DNA of 64,000 nt from Cricetomys ansorgei (GCA_026225945.1 JAMJFZ010000597.1:5846001-5910000), one strand, 5' to 3'; positions 33,937 through 47,249 are shown, numbered from the stretch's first letter. Numbers and translations are program-made. The notes: generated by a model from the letters alone, not told the origin.

Positions 33937-36900
33937 GGCGCACGCCGCCCCACAGTGCCCTAACATTTCCGAGTGTACACTGCGATATTTGTAGCTCTCT
34001 CAGGCTCTGGCCAGCATCTGTAACCACTTAGCTCCAAACCAGAGTCCCACGTTGGGCACCTCTGCCTGAGTTTGACAAGGTTGAGCATCTGTTCATGGTG
34101 CTAGGGCCAGGGACAACATGAAGGATGTTTTTTTTGGTTTTTAACAGCTTTGTACTGTTTTGTTTTTCTCATACCAAAGTGAGCCATATTTCTGGGTTTA
34201 CATTTCAATTTTTAACTTTTCATAAGTCAAAAAGAAAGCATTATTTTTCTACAAGTACCAATATTTCTAACCGTTTCAACTTTTATCACCAGTTTTACAA
34301 GGCAATGAGTTGAGATTTATCATTGCCAGCAAACTTTAGAGATACAAAGGAAGGGTGCCATCACGTGACCAATGCCTTTTGATTTCTGTATCCAGATGCC
34401 ACTTGTTCACAGTGGGTTCTGGGTTAGTTTTTTTTGTTTGTTTTTGGTTTTGTTTTCTAAAAACACATATATGTAAAGTCATAATGAGGTTAGATGGAAT
34501 AAGTAGAGGAGTAGAATAAGTCAAAATTTACCAAAGCACACAGCAGTGTGTTTTGCTATCTGTCCTCAGGGTGAGGGAGAGGTATCTTGCTCCTATCTTT
34601 TGAACTAAAACAGTAGCTTAAATGCTCTCCCTCATGCCCTCCAAATCACAGCCAATGTCACAGAATCACAGGGTTACCACACTGCAAACATCCATTTTCC
34701 TTCCCACTAATGCAGGGAAAGCCTGTTGGCACTTGACCCTAAATAGCTCTGTTGGGTTGACACCTTGCTGAGGACAAACTATTTTATATGGTGTCATTTT
34801 CACCCCATCATGTCCCCAGCCCAGGCTGCAGGCTGAGCCAAAGCCACTCAGGTCCGTCATGGTCAGGCTTTCTCGCCCTGGTGACCTTTGAACCTGAGGG
34901 TACTTGCTGGTCTCTGGGAAACATGGCCCCGATCAGTGAGCCTTGCTGACAGTATCCTGGCTGTTTAGACACGTGGCTGCCTTGCATATTTCATCAACAC
35001 AGTCAGAAACTCCTCCCAGTGCCCCAGAAAAAGAAGGGTGACTGGTCTTTGGGTGGCTTCGAGCCCACAAGTGTTTTCCACTCCGGGTCTGGAAGAGCCT
35101 TCGGCTGTCCCCACCTCTCTCAACCATGCTCAGCTTCAGCAGCAGGTTGAGCAACTGAAGGGCTAAAGGCACCTTCTAGATACTCGGGATATCTGCAGTC
35201 ACTGGGTAGAAGGCTGCTATATAGACCTGCTACCGCTAGAGTGCCCTCTTGAGATCAAGAAGGTCTGGTTAAAGACAAAGCGCCTCTGAAGCTTTGACAT
35301 AAATTTCTGTTGGGTGGGGAAAGAGGGGTACATTTGTAGAGACCATTCCCTGAAGTCATGGGAAAGACAGCATGGCCGTGACCAAGTCTGTGGGAACCAG
35401 CACCTCTGACCTTGTTGAGACTGTTGCCAGCGTGATGACGTACATTGTATTTGCCCCGTTTATAGCTGGGGTGTTAATGGTCAAGCATGACAGAAGGGTC
35501 CTCGAGTCCTATTATGTTTCATTATGCCACATGGATTCTTGAGGTCATGTTCTAGTGATTTTCTCCAGCTCAGGGTGGGCTGAGATGCTTGTGGAATGCT
35601 CTGGGAAGCCAGAGCAAACTCTCTAAAAAATGTCATTTATAGCCATAAGGAGGCTGTTTTGAATTACTCTGGTAGACAGGGTGTGTCTGTCACAAGGCTG
35701 AGACATCTGTAGGTTCTGAGACCTTGAACCTTCCTGGTGGGTAACAGCAGCACATGGGCAGGTCCTGAGAGACAGATACTCCAGAGGTGAATTTGCCTTA
35801 AGGATGAGTATGAGACCTCCCCCAGAACAAAATAGAGATGGAGGGGCTATGTGGGGGCAGAAGGTCCTGGGAACATTTGTGAACAAAAGTGGAGTTCTGT
35901 TAATATGCAGAGCATGTGCATCCGTTCTTGGAAGTGACTAGCTGGCCACCACCAGAAAGGTTTAGTCTCTCCTAAGCAAGCAGCCGTTTTGGGAGTTACA
36001 GTGGCTGCTCCGTTGTCACCTCCAGTCCCTTTTCCTGTGTGACTTGGACTTGTTTTACTCCCTCGCTAAGTCCTCCTTTCTGTCTTTCTCTTTCCAACCT
36101 CACACTGTGGCCGCCAGTGCGTTTCAGCCTTCCAGTCCTACACCCACTTCTTGGCTGACACTTCTGCTCTAAGGTGACTGATTTTCTTGGCAATTTTCAG
36201 AGAGAGGTACTAACCCCCCGACCCGCTTTCCGCACCCTACCCTGTGCGTCCGCCGGTACTGGTTGCACTGAGTGTCTTGTTTACTAACAACTTCCTAGAG
36301 GCATGAGTGGCTAACAGCATGGGGTGGAGGGGTCAGCGTGAAAGCCAAGTTCTGCCAGCCAGCAGCCTGGGTCCACACAAGTGCATGCCCCATTCCCCCC
36401 CACCTCCCTGCCCTCGGGCTGGCCTCTCTGCATGCTTCCTCAGCTGTACCTTCAAAGCTTCTTGCCTTCTTGGGAGGATTCACCATGATTGTGAGACAAC
36501 ACCAAAATAGGGAGTGCTCTGTTGCCGCAGAGAACATTTCTGCTTAGTGACCGCTAAAAAGGGACACACCTGGGAATATCTTCTTCAACTTGTTTGAACA
36601 CAAAGATTATTAATGCCTTTGATTGGAACCATAAGTAACTCAGTTTGGTGAGGTTTTGAAAGTGTATTTGTTCCCAGACTGGATGGCCAGCTTGACCCAC
36701 GCGCTGTGCTGCTGATACAACAGAGCTAGCAAGCCCTTCCTCTGTTTCAGCATAGTTCAGTCCTAGGGGCTTGATATGCCTTTTATACACCTCTGGGCTC
36801 CTAAGTCCCTACTGGCTCACAAGCTTTAATCCGAGGAGTCAGGGTCACAGGAAAAGGGTTGGCTTTCAGCAATAACTCAGGTCAGCCACTGTCAATGCTC

Positions 36901-37392
36901 CTGTCGATCTATCTCAAGCGCATAATGCCTCTGCTCATTTACCCAGAGCCGGGGGACAGCCGTGTGCTACTACCACAAGCAGTCACACAAAGGGCAGAGA
37001 GCAGATGTGAGTCCAGCCCCACATCGCCAGCACCCATCTTGCATGTAGCTAGAGCTCTCCTGCCCTTCACTTCTGCCCAGCCCTGCATGCTGCACTAGCT
37101 TGCTGCATTGGCGCAGAGCCCAGCCAGTTCAAAGTCCTCTCCTCTCCTCTTCTCTTTTATTCTCTTCCAGCATTCTCTAAAATGTCAACCAAAGAGAGCA
37201 CCCCCCCCTTTTGCTCTCAGCCTCTTTAGCTAGCCCCATCCCCATCTCATGGCAAGGCATGTCTGTGACCCTAGAGAATTCATTTACAGTGCCATATGGA
37301 ACCCTGTATTTTACACACAGCAAACGATGTTTAGGTTTATTTATGAAATTTGATGCTGTAAATGAAAATAAACATGGTTCTTTATAAAGCTC
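33937..37392 (+). other. Mical2: 3' UTR of the short Mical2 isoform
   Basis: From the stop at 33934-33936 to about 20 bases past the AATAAA at 37367 there is no SINE that I recognise over 3.4 kb, in contrast to every similarly long intronic stretch here. That fits a transcribed, repeat-poor 3' UTR. No open frame in it has coding support. The 3' end at about 37392 is estimated from the signal position. Confidence 0.75.
37367..37372 (+). terminator. Mical2: Polyadenylation signal AATAAA
   Basis: AATAAA preceded by an AU-rich run with TTTATTTATGAAATT at about 37337, and followed within 25-50 bases by a TGTTTCCTCTCTTCTTTGCC stretch that can act as the downstream U/GU-rich element. Confidence 0.8.
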
Positions 37393-38294
37393 ACTGTTTC
37401 CTCTCTTCTTTGCCGTGGAAGCTTCTAAAGCCTCAAGCACAGGGACCGGTTTAGGGGAGCCATCCTCTCCTAAACTGCTGGATGGGGCTTGCACTTGTGG
37501 TGGTGACCCGGGGCTCTCTGGGGCTGTGCCAGGGCAACCTAAAATATTACCCAAGGGTAATATTTGGAACAATATCACCAATACTCTGGTGCCAGGCTTT
37601 GGGGTCTCTTCCTTAAAACATGTGGTACTTTGCTGTTCTAGATCCTGGGCAGAGGAGGAGGAGGACAGTATGATCTTAGCTCTTAGGAACAGACTGTGTG
37701 GACAGCTGTCGCAACCCATTTCTCTGACACCCGAAAGCCATGGCTCTGTAGGAGGGCTTTACTAAAAACCCCACTTGTTTTGGTTCTTATAGAGAAAAAA
37801 ATGAGTCTTTTCATAGTTCCCACTGGTCCACCCAAGTGATGGGTGAAAGATAAAGAGGAAGGAATGGGCATCAGTCTCTGGAAGGCAGTGAGCCAGCAAG
37901 TGTGCGGTGCCCTGTGCTATGAGGCTCTGTCTACCTGGCCACTCTGAGCACAATGCCCAGCAGGCTCTGCCCAACTCCACTCTGTTCAGAGGAAGGACTT
38001 GGAGTCTCCCTTGACTATTCTGGACAGTGCCAGGTCTCCCTAGGGAGGAGCTTGTGCCGTTGCCAGACTGGATGTGATTGGGCTTCCACTACTGGCATAA
38101 GAAACCCCCTGCGAACCAGGAGGGCCCTATCAGGGCCCTGGCATCTCCCAGGGAGCATCTCTGGCATTCAGTCTCCAGCTTACCTGCTGGTGCCTGAATC
38201 TGCCTTCAGAGCCTCCTCAGGTTGTGATTCAGAGTCCCTGTCTCTGACTCTTCTGTTCAAGGAAGGCTATTAGGGACTAGAAATTAGGTAGAAG

Positions 38295-38500
38295 GTGCTG
38301 GAGAGATGGCTCAGCAGTTAAAAGCACTGGCTGCTCTTCCAGAGGACCCAGGTTTAATTCCCAGTACCCACATGGCAGCCCACAAGTGTCTGTAACTCCA
38401 GTTCCAGGGGACCTGACCCCCTCATACAGACATACAAGCAGGCAAAACACCAATATACATGAAGTAAAAATAAATAAAAATAAATAAATTTTTAAAAAAA
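38295..38500 (+). repeat. B2-family SINE, well preserved
   Basis: GGTGCTGGAGAGATGGCTCA head, GACCCAGGTTTAATTCCCAG B box, and AAATAAATAAA-rich tail. Confidence 0.92.
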
Positions 38501-39054
38501 GATAAGAAATCAGGTGGAGGGATGGGCAGATGACCTGTTTCTTTACCTATGCAACAGGTATTGCCGGAGGCATTTTCTAGGTCCAGGAGGCATAGCAGAG
38601 AGCCCCAAGAGCCCTCTGCCTCCCTGACATTTAAGAAATATGTGTCTTAGATTGGTATTCTAATTCTGACTCATCTTATCAGTGTTCCTGCTCCTTCACA
38701 CATATACTTCATTTTACTGAGCACCTACTGTGTGTTAGGGAACACAGCTAATCTTGCCAGTCTAAGTCTTGAAGGCTCACGTTAAGTCTCTGATAGAGTC
38801 CTCTAGTAAATGAGCTTCATTAACTCTTTGGGTTGACTTTCTCATACCTGCTTGGAGAGTGTCTTGGTTTGACTATTATATCCTACATAGTTGGTACTTG
38901 GTAGAACATTCTTTAATCCAAAAACACTGAAGACTTTACTTTTCGTGGTGGGGAGATCAAATTTGTGACTTTGTACAGGTAGGCAAGCACTCTACTAAGA
39001 GTTAACATCTTTAAGGTAGTCTAATAGAATTAAATAGTAAATAGAAGTTCCTAA

Positions 39055-39195
39055 CACTAGCCAGGCAAGGTGGCTGTGCCTGCAGTCCTTGCACTTGGGC
39101 ACTGGGACAGGAGGACCAGGAGCTCAAGGTCATCCTCGGCTACATAACGAGTTCAAGAAAAGCCTTGGCTACATGAGACCCTGTATCAAGAAAGT
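39055..39195 (+). repeat. B1-like SINE, diverged
   Basis: AGCCAGGCAAGGTGGCTGTG, CAGGAGGACCAGGAGCTCAA, CATGAGACCCTGTATCAAGA. Confidence 0.7.
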
Positions 39196-39419
39196 AACCC
39201 CTTCCCCTAAAAAGAAGTTCCTAACAGGGCAAATTTGTGTTATATATGTATTAGATACAATTAAATGTTTGTTAGATCATTAGATAGCGATTCTCTGAGT
39301 TTTAGAATGACAAAAAAGTTAAGGTAGAAAAACCATGAAATTAATTTGATCACTTTACATTTTAAATATTTTAAAATTAAATATATTAATTTATATGCAT
39401 TATATATATTAAATATAGT

Positions 39420-39580
39420 TATATGTATATGTCAGAGTGTGGGGACCAGAAGAGGGTATTAGATCCCTGGAGTTGGAACTAAAGATGGTTGTGAGCTGTC
39501 AGATGTGGATGCTGGGAACCAGACTCAGGTCCTGGAAGAGCAGTATGTGCTCTTAACCACCGAGTCACCTCTCCAGCCCC
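39420..39580 (-). repeat. B2/B3-type SINE, reverse orientation
   Basis: Plus-strand text GGGACCAGAAGAGGGTATTA, GCTGGGAACCAGACTCAGGT, and TTAACCACCGAGTCACCTCT. Confidence 0.75.
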
Positions 39581-39604
39581 AGCTGTCTACATTTTAAAAA
39601 CAGC

Positions 39605-39760
39605 ATAAAAGCAGGATATGGTGGTGGACACCTGTAATCCCAGCACTCGGAGGCAGAGATGGTCAGATCTCTATGAGTTTAAGGCCAGCCTGGTCTACAG
39701 AGTGAGTTCTAGGACAGCCAGGGATATGTAGAGAGACCCTCTCTCTAAACACCAAAAAAT
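39605..39760 (+). repeat. B1 SINE
   Basis: GCAGGATATGGTGGTGGACA through AAGGCCAGCCTGGTCTACAG to GAGAGACCCTCTCTCTAAAC. Confidence 0.9.
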
Positions 39761-42667
39761 ATAAATAAATAAATCATGCAATTGTAAAAATGAAGATACT
39801 AACTAAGCAGTCAGACTGGAGAAAAAGTCTGAATTAGATATAACAGCACAGGAGTCTGTTGCTGTGGTATTTAAAGAGTTCACTTCCAGCGGATGTTCCC
39901 AGGCACCTCCCACGGTGACCCTGATGAAGTTAGTCTTTACTGAGCAATGACCCAAAGACAAGTGAGTAAAGGCTGTGGACAAATAGTTCCCACCTAGGCA
40001 AATCAAGAGAGGTAAACACTGAGAAGGAAAGAGGAAGCATTTGGGGAAATGTTCTCTTAATCATGTTGTCCCACTAGTCAGCAAGGGAAACAGAGAAGTA
40101 GTGGTGGTGAGGGAAAATGAGCTTAGCATTGATGAGAGGGACAGTCTGTTTCCTGAAAGGCAGTATAGCAGCCAAGACTGTCTCAGAGAAGAGCACTGAC
40201 CTTAGACCCAGTAGGAAAGAGATCAACCAGTTCACTGAATAGTAAGAAGAGTGAGTGCAGCCTCCAGAGTAGGTGGGCTGTCCCTCATTTGTGTGGAGAT
40301 TCCTTTTACAACTTCATCGCCACCCCTCCCCCCACCCCTGCAAATCTTTAAGTCAAAGAGCCATCTGCCTCCTTCACTGCCCTGGGTCAGCTACTACCTG
40401 TCCAGCACTTTCTCAGGTGCCCACCCCTGAGCCAAGCTCTCCATGTCCAGCCCCTCATTAGGGCTTGTCTCCTTGCAGCACCATGAGGCCCATGCAGATA
40501 CGAAAGAGGATCCTAGGAAAGATTGCAGTGATTTCCTCCACCGCACAGGAGCAGAGAGCACTGGGTCCAAGCTGCAGGCCAGGGTCCTGTGTGGCCGGAG
40601 CCCAGACTTGACTGAATCCCAGCTTTGACTCCTGGAATTTTGTTCTCATTGTGTCCCAGGAGGAGCCCCCTCTGTACACCAGGAGCTAACAAAGCCTCTG
40701 GTGTCGTTTTGAGAAGGTGAAGTCAATGAGCCAACCCCGTGCAGCGCTTGGGACTCTGCCATCAGGGTGCTCTTCTGAGCTCCGGATGGTACCTCTCTGA
40801 AGAGATTGCTTCAGGATAGGCTTCCTTTGACATTGTAGATAAACTGAGGCTCTGGACCCCCTACAAGGTGAGTGGACACTGGGCAGAGGCCCCAGAGCAT
40901 GCTGGGAGGTACCATCTTGTACTCTCATCCCCAGCCTCTTGAAGGCAACCAGCTATTTCCCTTCAGACACAGGACTCCAGAGTCCTGCCCCCTGCCATCT
41001 GTCAAAGGTTTTGTGTTGGGAGTACCAGAGCCTCAGTTAAGAGGAAACACAGGCCCTGGCTGTGTTGCTATCTGCCTCCTCCTCCATGTCCACCTGGATG
41101 TCCCTTAGGCATCTCCAGCTCAGATCCATTCCCAATCCCAATCTTTTTCATGAAACTATCTCCCCTGTTGACCATCTCCCTCATGGCTAACAGTAGTCTC
41201 TCCTTGTTCATCTCAAAAGCCTTGGAGCCATGCTTGAGTCTGCTGTATCCTGAAGCCACACCTGGTCCAACTAGAATCACCCCCGAGGATGGAAGAATGT
41301 GTTTAGGCTGGGAAGGTCTTGCTGGTATCCAGGCCACAGTTGATGGCAGAGACCTAAAGGAGCAGAATATAGACACTGTATGTCATGCCATCCCTACACA
41401 GTGCTTCTGCATCGTTCTCTCTCCTTGCCTCCTGAGGGCTGTCATCCCCACACACATCTTGTGACAAAGCAGGGTCCATATAGCAGCAGGCAGGATTGGG
41501 TACTCTCTCCAGTCCCACGGTGATACACCTGAATTGGCAGCAGTTCCCATGGTAACTGTGATCCCAAGGTGTTGTTTACTAGTGTGTCACAAGGCCACCA
41601 GGCCACACCTTGTACCCTTTCCCTCACTATCTCCAATGTAGGAATCCAGGTGACACTTGGAGACAATAAGTGGGATTGGGAACGTCCCACCCTTAAAATC
41701 TGGGCTCTGGGTGGGCCGAAGGTGCTGACTGCTGTCTTTGATCCACTGAGCCCATTTGTGGCTATCATAAGGGGCTTACCTGGACAGAGTGGCCAGCCTC
41801 TCAACCGTGTAGGAGCCTAGAAGTGCTGTCAGATCTGTCTCATCAACCCACACCAGGCCTAGCCAGATGTAGACCCCATCATGGACCTGTCGCTATGCCT
41901 ACTACACACCCTCTGTCCCAAGGGTGCTAGAAGGAAACCTAGCACTAGCCTGAGAAGAAGGATAAAACACAGACCCCAAGGCTGTCTCCTTTCCTGCCTT
42001 CCTAGATTGCTACAGGAGGTAAGGACTTACCTTCTAGAAACTCTAGGTCCTGCCTGACCCATCTTGTTACCAGAGTTATTAATGATAGAGCCTGGACCCT
42101 AGGAGTCCTAACAAACTGAGTTCAGCCACTAATCCTCAACAGGCCAATTAAACAGACAAGTAACAGTGAAAAACAGAGAAAGATATATTTAATGTGACTA
42201 TATTAGGAAGAAAAACAAAGACATCTAGTGAGCCACCACCCATCCTGCTCCCCCCCCCCCCCCACCACACACGCATACACTGAAGTCCGTCTTTGAGGAC
42301 TATGGCGAGAGCTGGTTTAAGTAGCGGGCAAGTGGTTTGAATAACTGAGCGGTGCTGGTAGAGGCGTGGCTCCACCCATCATTGTCTAGGCTTCAGTCTC
42401 TCCTGCCTGGTGATCTGAAAGGTTTCAGCACTGTGTGGAGTCTCTTTCCAGGAGAGAAACACCAGGTTTTCCCTCTCTCAGCATGTGATCCTGGGGAGAC
42501 TTGAGTTTCTTGGGATCCGTTGTCTCAACAGCATAGTCAAAGGGAAGGGCACAGATGTCTCTTCAAAATATCTCCACTTCTGCCAGGACATTACGACTCC
42601 CAGAGAAATGTGGACACTGGTCCTGGCTGCCCTGACTAGGCACAGTACCTGTTAGGATTAGCTCCCA

Positions 42668-42850
42668 CCATGACTACAACCATCACCACAACCACCCCCC
42701 AAACCACAACTACCATCACCAAACCCACATCCACTATTATCACCACCATCACCGAAACTACAACTACCATCACCATCACCACCATCACCACCACCACCAT
42801 CACCATAGCTACCACCAGCATCACCACCACCACCATCACCATCATAAGCA
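42668..42850. repeat. (ACC/ATC)n trinucleotide tract
   Basis: About 180 bases of interrupted ACC, ATC and ACT triplets. Open frames through it on both strands (Thr-rich, or Val/Gly-rich) reflect the repeat unit and are not genes. Confidence 0.92.
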
Positions 42851-44716
42851 AAGCAGCCAGTAATATTCCCCACATACCTTCCCAGTTGTACTAGCATGAA
42901 AGCATAGGTACCTCTATACACAAGTAAGTTTGCACATACACTGGGGGTTAGACCAACAGCCTGCTGGTTGGGTCTGCCTGCACTCATATTTTATTTGACC
43001 TTACAGTATTATAAAACTTCAGGAATTTCACAGAAAGCTCAGAACGTCTTAAATCGTCTTTACAGGTGGGAAACGCAGCTGAGCAAATGCCTCTCCTAGA
43101 GGGAGTGTGAAGAGCACAACATCTAAGGGCTGAGATGGAACAATGGAGAGACAGGGAAAGAAAGTGCCTCCCAGGGTAGAGAGGGTTGGAGTTGGGGGAC
43201 GGAGGAGAACCTCAGAGCCCTGTGAACTGAATTCGGCAAGAAGCAGGCTCCAGTGGAGTTTCTAGGAGGAAGAGGGTGGAGAGGTGAAGGCCTCTTCAGG
43301 ATTATGGGGGTTGATAAAGCGAGAAAACTTGGCCAACTCTTCCCAGATTTGCCTCAAATGAGAGAAGAGTAAATATGCCGGAGGTGGGACCCTGTGTGTT
43401 AAGTACAGATAGAACCAATCCAGTAAGTGAAGTCAAGGGCACAGGAAAGACAGAAGGTGGTGAATCACGCTGCCGGTGAGAAGTGAAAGGGAAGTCCAGC
43501 TGAAGTCTAATTCCAGAGAGGAAAGTGGGCAGCTGCTTCCCTGGGACAGAAGGCTCATCGCCGGGCTAGTGGGCAGGCTGGGGCTGGGTTCATGCATTCA
43601 TCTGCTCAAGGGGCGTCTCCCGAGCACCTGCTTCACAAGGCGAGATTCTAGCAAACAAAACAGACAACGCACTGACCACGGTCTAGTCCTGGAAAGAGAC
43701 AGCACACAAAATAAAAAGGAAATTATACAGTTTCTGAGAAGGAGAGTTCACTGTGAATAATAATAAAGGGAAACAGGGTGAGCCGAGTGTGTGGCCACAT
43801 TCAGCAGGACAAGTCAACACTGAGAAGATGACATTCGACCAAAGCTTGCAGGCCGTGGTGAAGGGAGCATCCAGGGACATCATGAATAGCAGATTCAAGG
43901 GCAACATGAGGGGCCTGGGACAGTGCCTGCCGGAGTCCTGAGGGGATGGCACAGTGGGGACATGGCAGGAACAGAACAAGCCAAGGGATGATGTGAGGAG
44001 ATACGGGCAAGGAGACCACAGTGCTAAGTCACATGGGACTCTTCTGCTTTAGCTCAGAGTGAAAGGAGGAGGCTCTTGGAGGGTTCTGAGCAGGGGTGGC
44101 GTTCTCCAACTTGTATTTTCATGGGTTTATTCTAGCTGCTGTTGAAAGACTGAGGGGGTAGAGCTCAGCAGAAAAGGGCTGGAAGCCCAGGTAGGGAGGT
44201 TCTTTATCATCTGGACAAGATGTGGTGGGCCAGGCCTAGGGAAGCGGCAGGGAAGAGACTTCATTCCTGGTGCATTTGAAGGAAGAGCCATCAGCACTTG
44301 CGGAAGGCTGTGTGAAGATAAAATAACGGGTGGTATCAAGGATCATGGTGCCAACCGAAGCCACCTTAGCTTCAGCAGGCACGGTGATGGGTGGAGTGGG
44401 TGTTGGGGAAAGTGGAGAGGAAGTGTTCACTTTGAACTTGTTACATGTGACGTGTCTGCTAGACGTGCATGTGGAGGCATCAAGTAAGCAACAGGAGACA
44501 TGTCTAGATGCAGGGGAAGCATCCAGGATGCAGGATGCAAATCTGCAAATTCCCACTGTCCAGGGTCATTGAGAATCATGGGAGCAGGTGAAACCAGGGG
44601 CTGGGTATAGATAGGACTGGGGCAGAGGAGGAAGAAGCTGGGCAGCGCTGTCTTGGAGCCGAGAGGAGCCCTTTCTGGATGGACTTGACAGGTCAGATCA
44701 CAAGGTCAATAGGATG

Positions 44717-45075
44717 AGAGCTGAAGGAGATGACTCTGTGGTTAAAGCACTTGCCATGCAGGCATGAGGACCTGAATTCAGATCCCCCCCAAACCCACAG
44801 AAATTCCAGGTGGGAGTGGTGGCCCTCTGTAATCGCAGCCTAGAAGACGGAGATAGGGGAAGTCCGGAGTAAACTGGCTGAGCTCTGGGTTTGATTGTGA
44901 GATCCTGCCTTAACAAGGAAGAAGAGCAATCAGGGATGACTCCAGGCATCCACCTCAGGCCTCCAGATGCACACACACACATACATGTGCTTCCACATAC
45001 ATCTGCTCCCATACACAGCAAAACCATGCATATATACACATGCATACACCACACACATACATACACACATGAAAA
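44717..45075 (+). repeat. B4-type SINE with CA-rich end
   Basis: AGCTGAAGGAGATGACTCTG head, ATGAGGACCTGAATTCAGAT B box, TTGATTGTGAGATCCTGCCT, then CA/TA-rich sequence at about 44970-45070. Confidence 0.7.
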
Positions 45076-45099
45076 TGGAAACATTTTTGGTGGGATTTG

Positions 45100-45300
45100 T
45101 TTTATTTCTTGAGTCAGGGTCTCACTGTGTCCTGGGACTCACTGTATAGACCACGCTGGCCTCAAACTCAGAGATCTTCCTGACTCTGCCTACCAGTGCT
45201 GGGATTAAAGTTATGCTCTATCATGCCTGGTGGGAGATCCTCCTGACTCTGTCCCCCAAGTGCTGGGATTAAAGGCATATACCACCATGCCTGGTGGAAA
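45100..45300 (-). repeat. B1 SINE, reverse, with a second copy of its 5' end
   Basis: GTGCTGGGATTAAAG occurs twice (at about 45197 and 45258), each followed by a CATGCCTGGTGG ending, so the element carries a duplicated end segment or two nested B1 pieces. Confidence 0.75.
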
Positions 45301-45655
45301 CATTTTTTTAAAAATAAGACCTAAGATCCTGCCCAGGATTTAGCAACACACTGGCAGAGGCAGTTTGAGCAAAGCAGACCAGAGGGTAGTGAGCCTTCAG
45401 TGGGCCCTGAGAACACCTCAGCACTTCCCTCCAGGTTAGATGGGATGGTATATGCATTCATGCTTTACACACATCCGCAGTGCCACAAGCATTGGAGCAT
45501 CTGCTGGGCTGAGGGGGCCCTCAGCAATGGCACAGAGGATGGAAGGTCTGTCCTTGTATGTCTGAGCAGACCAGAGGCCCTTTCTAGCATCTTGTCCAGA
45601 TGCCTGGAGGAGCCAGTGCCCTGAAAAGGGACCATTTGTTCCACTATCTCTATAG

Positions 45656-45854
45656 GCCCTATTCTCTCAGCAGATGAGCCCACCTCCCCCAAGAAGCCAA
45701 AGAGTGTCCCTGAGCCCATGCCCAGAGACAAGGACGTTGAAGCTACCTCTCCCCGACCCTCCGAATGGACTTCAGTGAGAATTGGCCCTGGGGAGGATGC
45801 CGTCGGTCAGGATGTGCTGGCTGTATGTGTCCTGGTCACCAGTGAAGACAGCAG
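45656..45854 (+). CDS. Mical2: MICAL2 long-isoform exon (start of the Micalcl region)
   Basis: Completes the Gly codon opened at 33643, then encodes [60 protein letters not shown] and TSEDS, plus two bases of Ser (phase 1 in, phase 2 out). [12 protein letters not shown] and LVTSEDSSSDAESDY across the next junction are typical of MICALCL, now regarded as the 3' part of MICAL2. The sequence is disordered with TSPKK and TSPRP proline-directed phosphosite motifs. The acceptor is TCTATAG ending at 45655 and the donor is GTATGC at 45855. Confidence 0.92.
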
Positions 45855-47249
45855 GTATGCCCAGATTGCTCAAGGCTTGAGGCAGCATTGGGGGTGGGGG
45901 TTGGGGGGGGGAACAGAGGCAGGGGCAGGCTGCATTTGGGATCTTCTTTTCCCTCCACTGGAAACTCCTGACAAAAGGGACTCTCTGGGTCTCTTTCCTT
46001 GTTTGTTAATGGGGACTGTTGTGGTGCTTGCCTCTGAAGGAGCAATTAAGACTCAAAAAATTGACCTTTGTCAAATACTACTCTGTGCATAGTAAATCCT
46101 ATAAGGCTGTGTAGTCTTTATTTTTTCTGAGAAGGGAAAGGCCCTAGCTCTACTGTCTTCTGTAGCAGCAAAGAAGACAAGGAGGCATTTTCATAGGTGC
46201 AAACCCTGCCAGACCTCAGCAGAAGGAACCACTTGCCATGGCAAGTGCCATCCTGGACAGTGGAACCCCTATCATCTGATCTCAGGGGGTTTTATTGATA
46301 CAGAAGCTCCTCGGGTGTTTCCTTGATATAAAAACTCTGCCCCCTCATAATAGCTCTGCCAGAGAGCAGTGAGCATGTGCAGATCATGAGGAGTCAAACA
46401 TCTTTTACATAAAGCCAACACCTGCAGATAATACAAAACACCAAGGCCTAGGCAGCCCTTCCCCCAACAACACACAAAAGAACCATTTCAAATAGAACTA
46501 AAAATAAAGTTCTCCAACAGTCTTCCCCTGGGAGTCTGCTGTCATGCAGGCACACTGAGGGCTGCAAATGAGTGACACTTGTCACAGGGAGAGATTCCCG
46601 GGGCTCTCCCATGCTAAGATGTGATCCACAGTGGTGGACAGGCCAAGATGGACAGAGAGGGCAGCGAGATGGGCAGTTTTATGCATCTAGCATCTGATCC
46701 ACACCAACCGTGGTCATGAGAAGCTCAGCCTTCAGGCCTCTCCAGCCCCCACATCCACTGAATACATTCAGAAAAGCAACCAACAGTAACACCCGCTTAC
46801 TGATGCCTAGACTCTGAGTGTGTGTCTGTGACTCATACACCAGGTGAGGTCCTGGCAATCAGACACCTCCATCATCTGGGTAGACAGCCAAGGAGACAAG
46901 GAAACATTAAACAAGAAAAATATCACCTATGTGTCAGGCAGAGAAATGCGGTGAAGGTATGTTATAAACAGGGTAGGGAAGGCTACCCTAAGCTTGATGG
47001 CCAGGAAAAGTCTCCGCATCAGTCCACAGTGATAAGAGTGACAGAGCGGCCCCAGAGCAAGAACGTTACACTCTTGTATCACATGTGGGCTGGCAGCTAC
47101 GGGGCCTCTGAGACAATGCCAGCCATGCTGGGCTCACCCACATGGGTTCTGGATTTATCTGGCTGTCAGCTAGAGCAGTGGGAATGGTATATGGACAGAA
47201 TGGAAAGTCGGTGTGGCCAGCAGCCAATAAGAGGGTGAAGGGGGGTTAT

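Larger units (their letters stand above)
37393..45655 (+). other. Mical2: Intron between the short-isoform end and the Micalcl-type exons, 8.3 kb
   Basis: In the long transcript this is part of the intron running from 33644 to 45655. It holds B2 at 38295-38500, a B1-like element at 39055-39195, a reverse B2/B3 at about 39420-39580, B1 at 39605-39760, a poly-C run at 42247-42262, an ACC/ATC triplet tract at 42668-42850, B4 at 44717-45075 and a reverse B1 at 45100-45300. The stretch 40000-42240 and the one at 42900-44700 show no feature I can name. Confidence 0.65.

Noticed and set aside
33457..33966. 169-residue open frame on the minus strand
   Set aside because: It is the antisense of the short-isoform tail exon; the plus-strand frame has splice support and family matches.
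42636..42987. Open frames on both strands rich in Thr, Val or Gly
   Set aside because: They are produced by the ACC/ATC triplet tract; no start context, splice sites or similarity.
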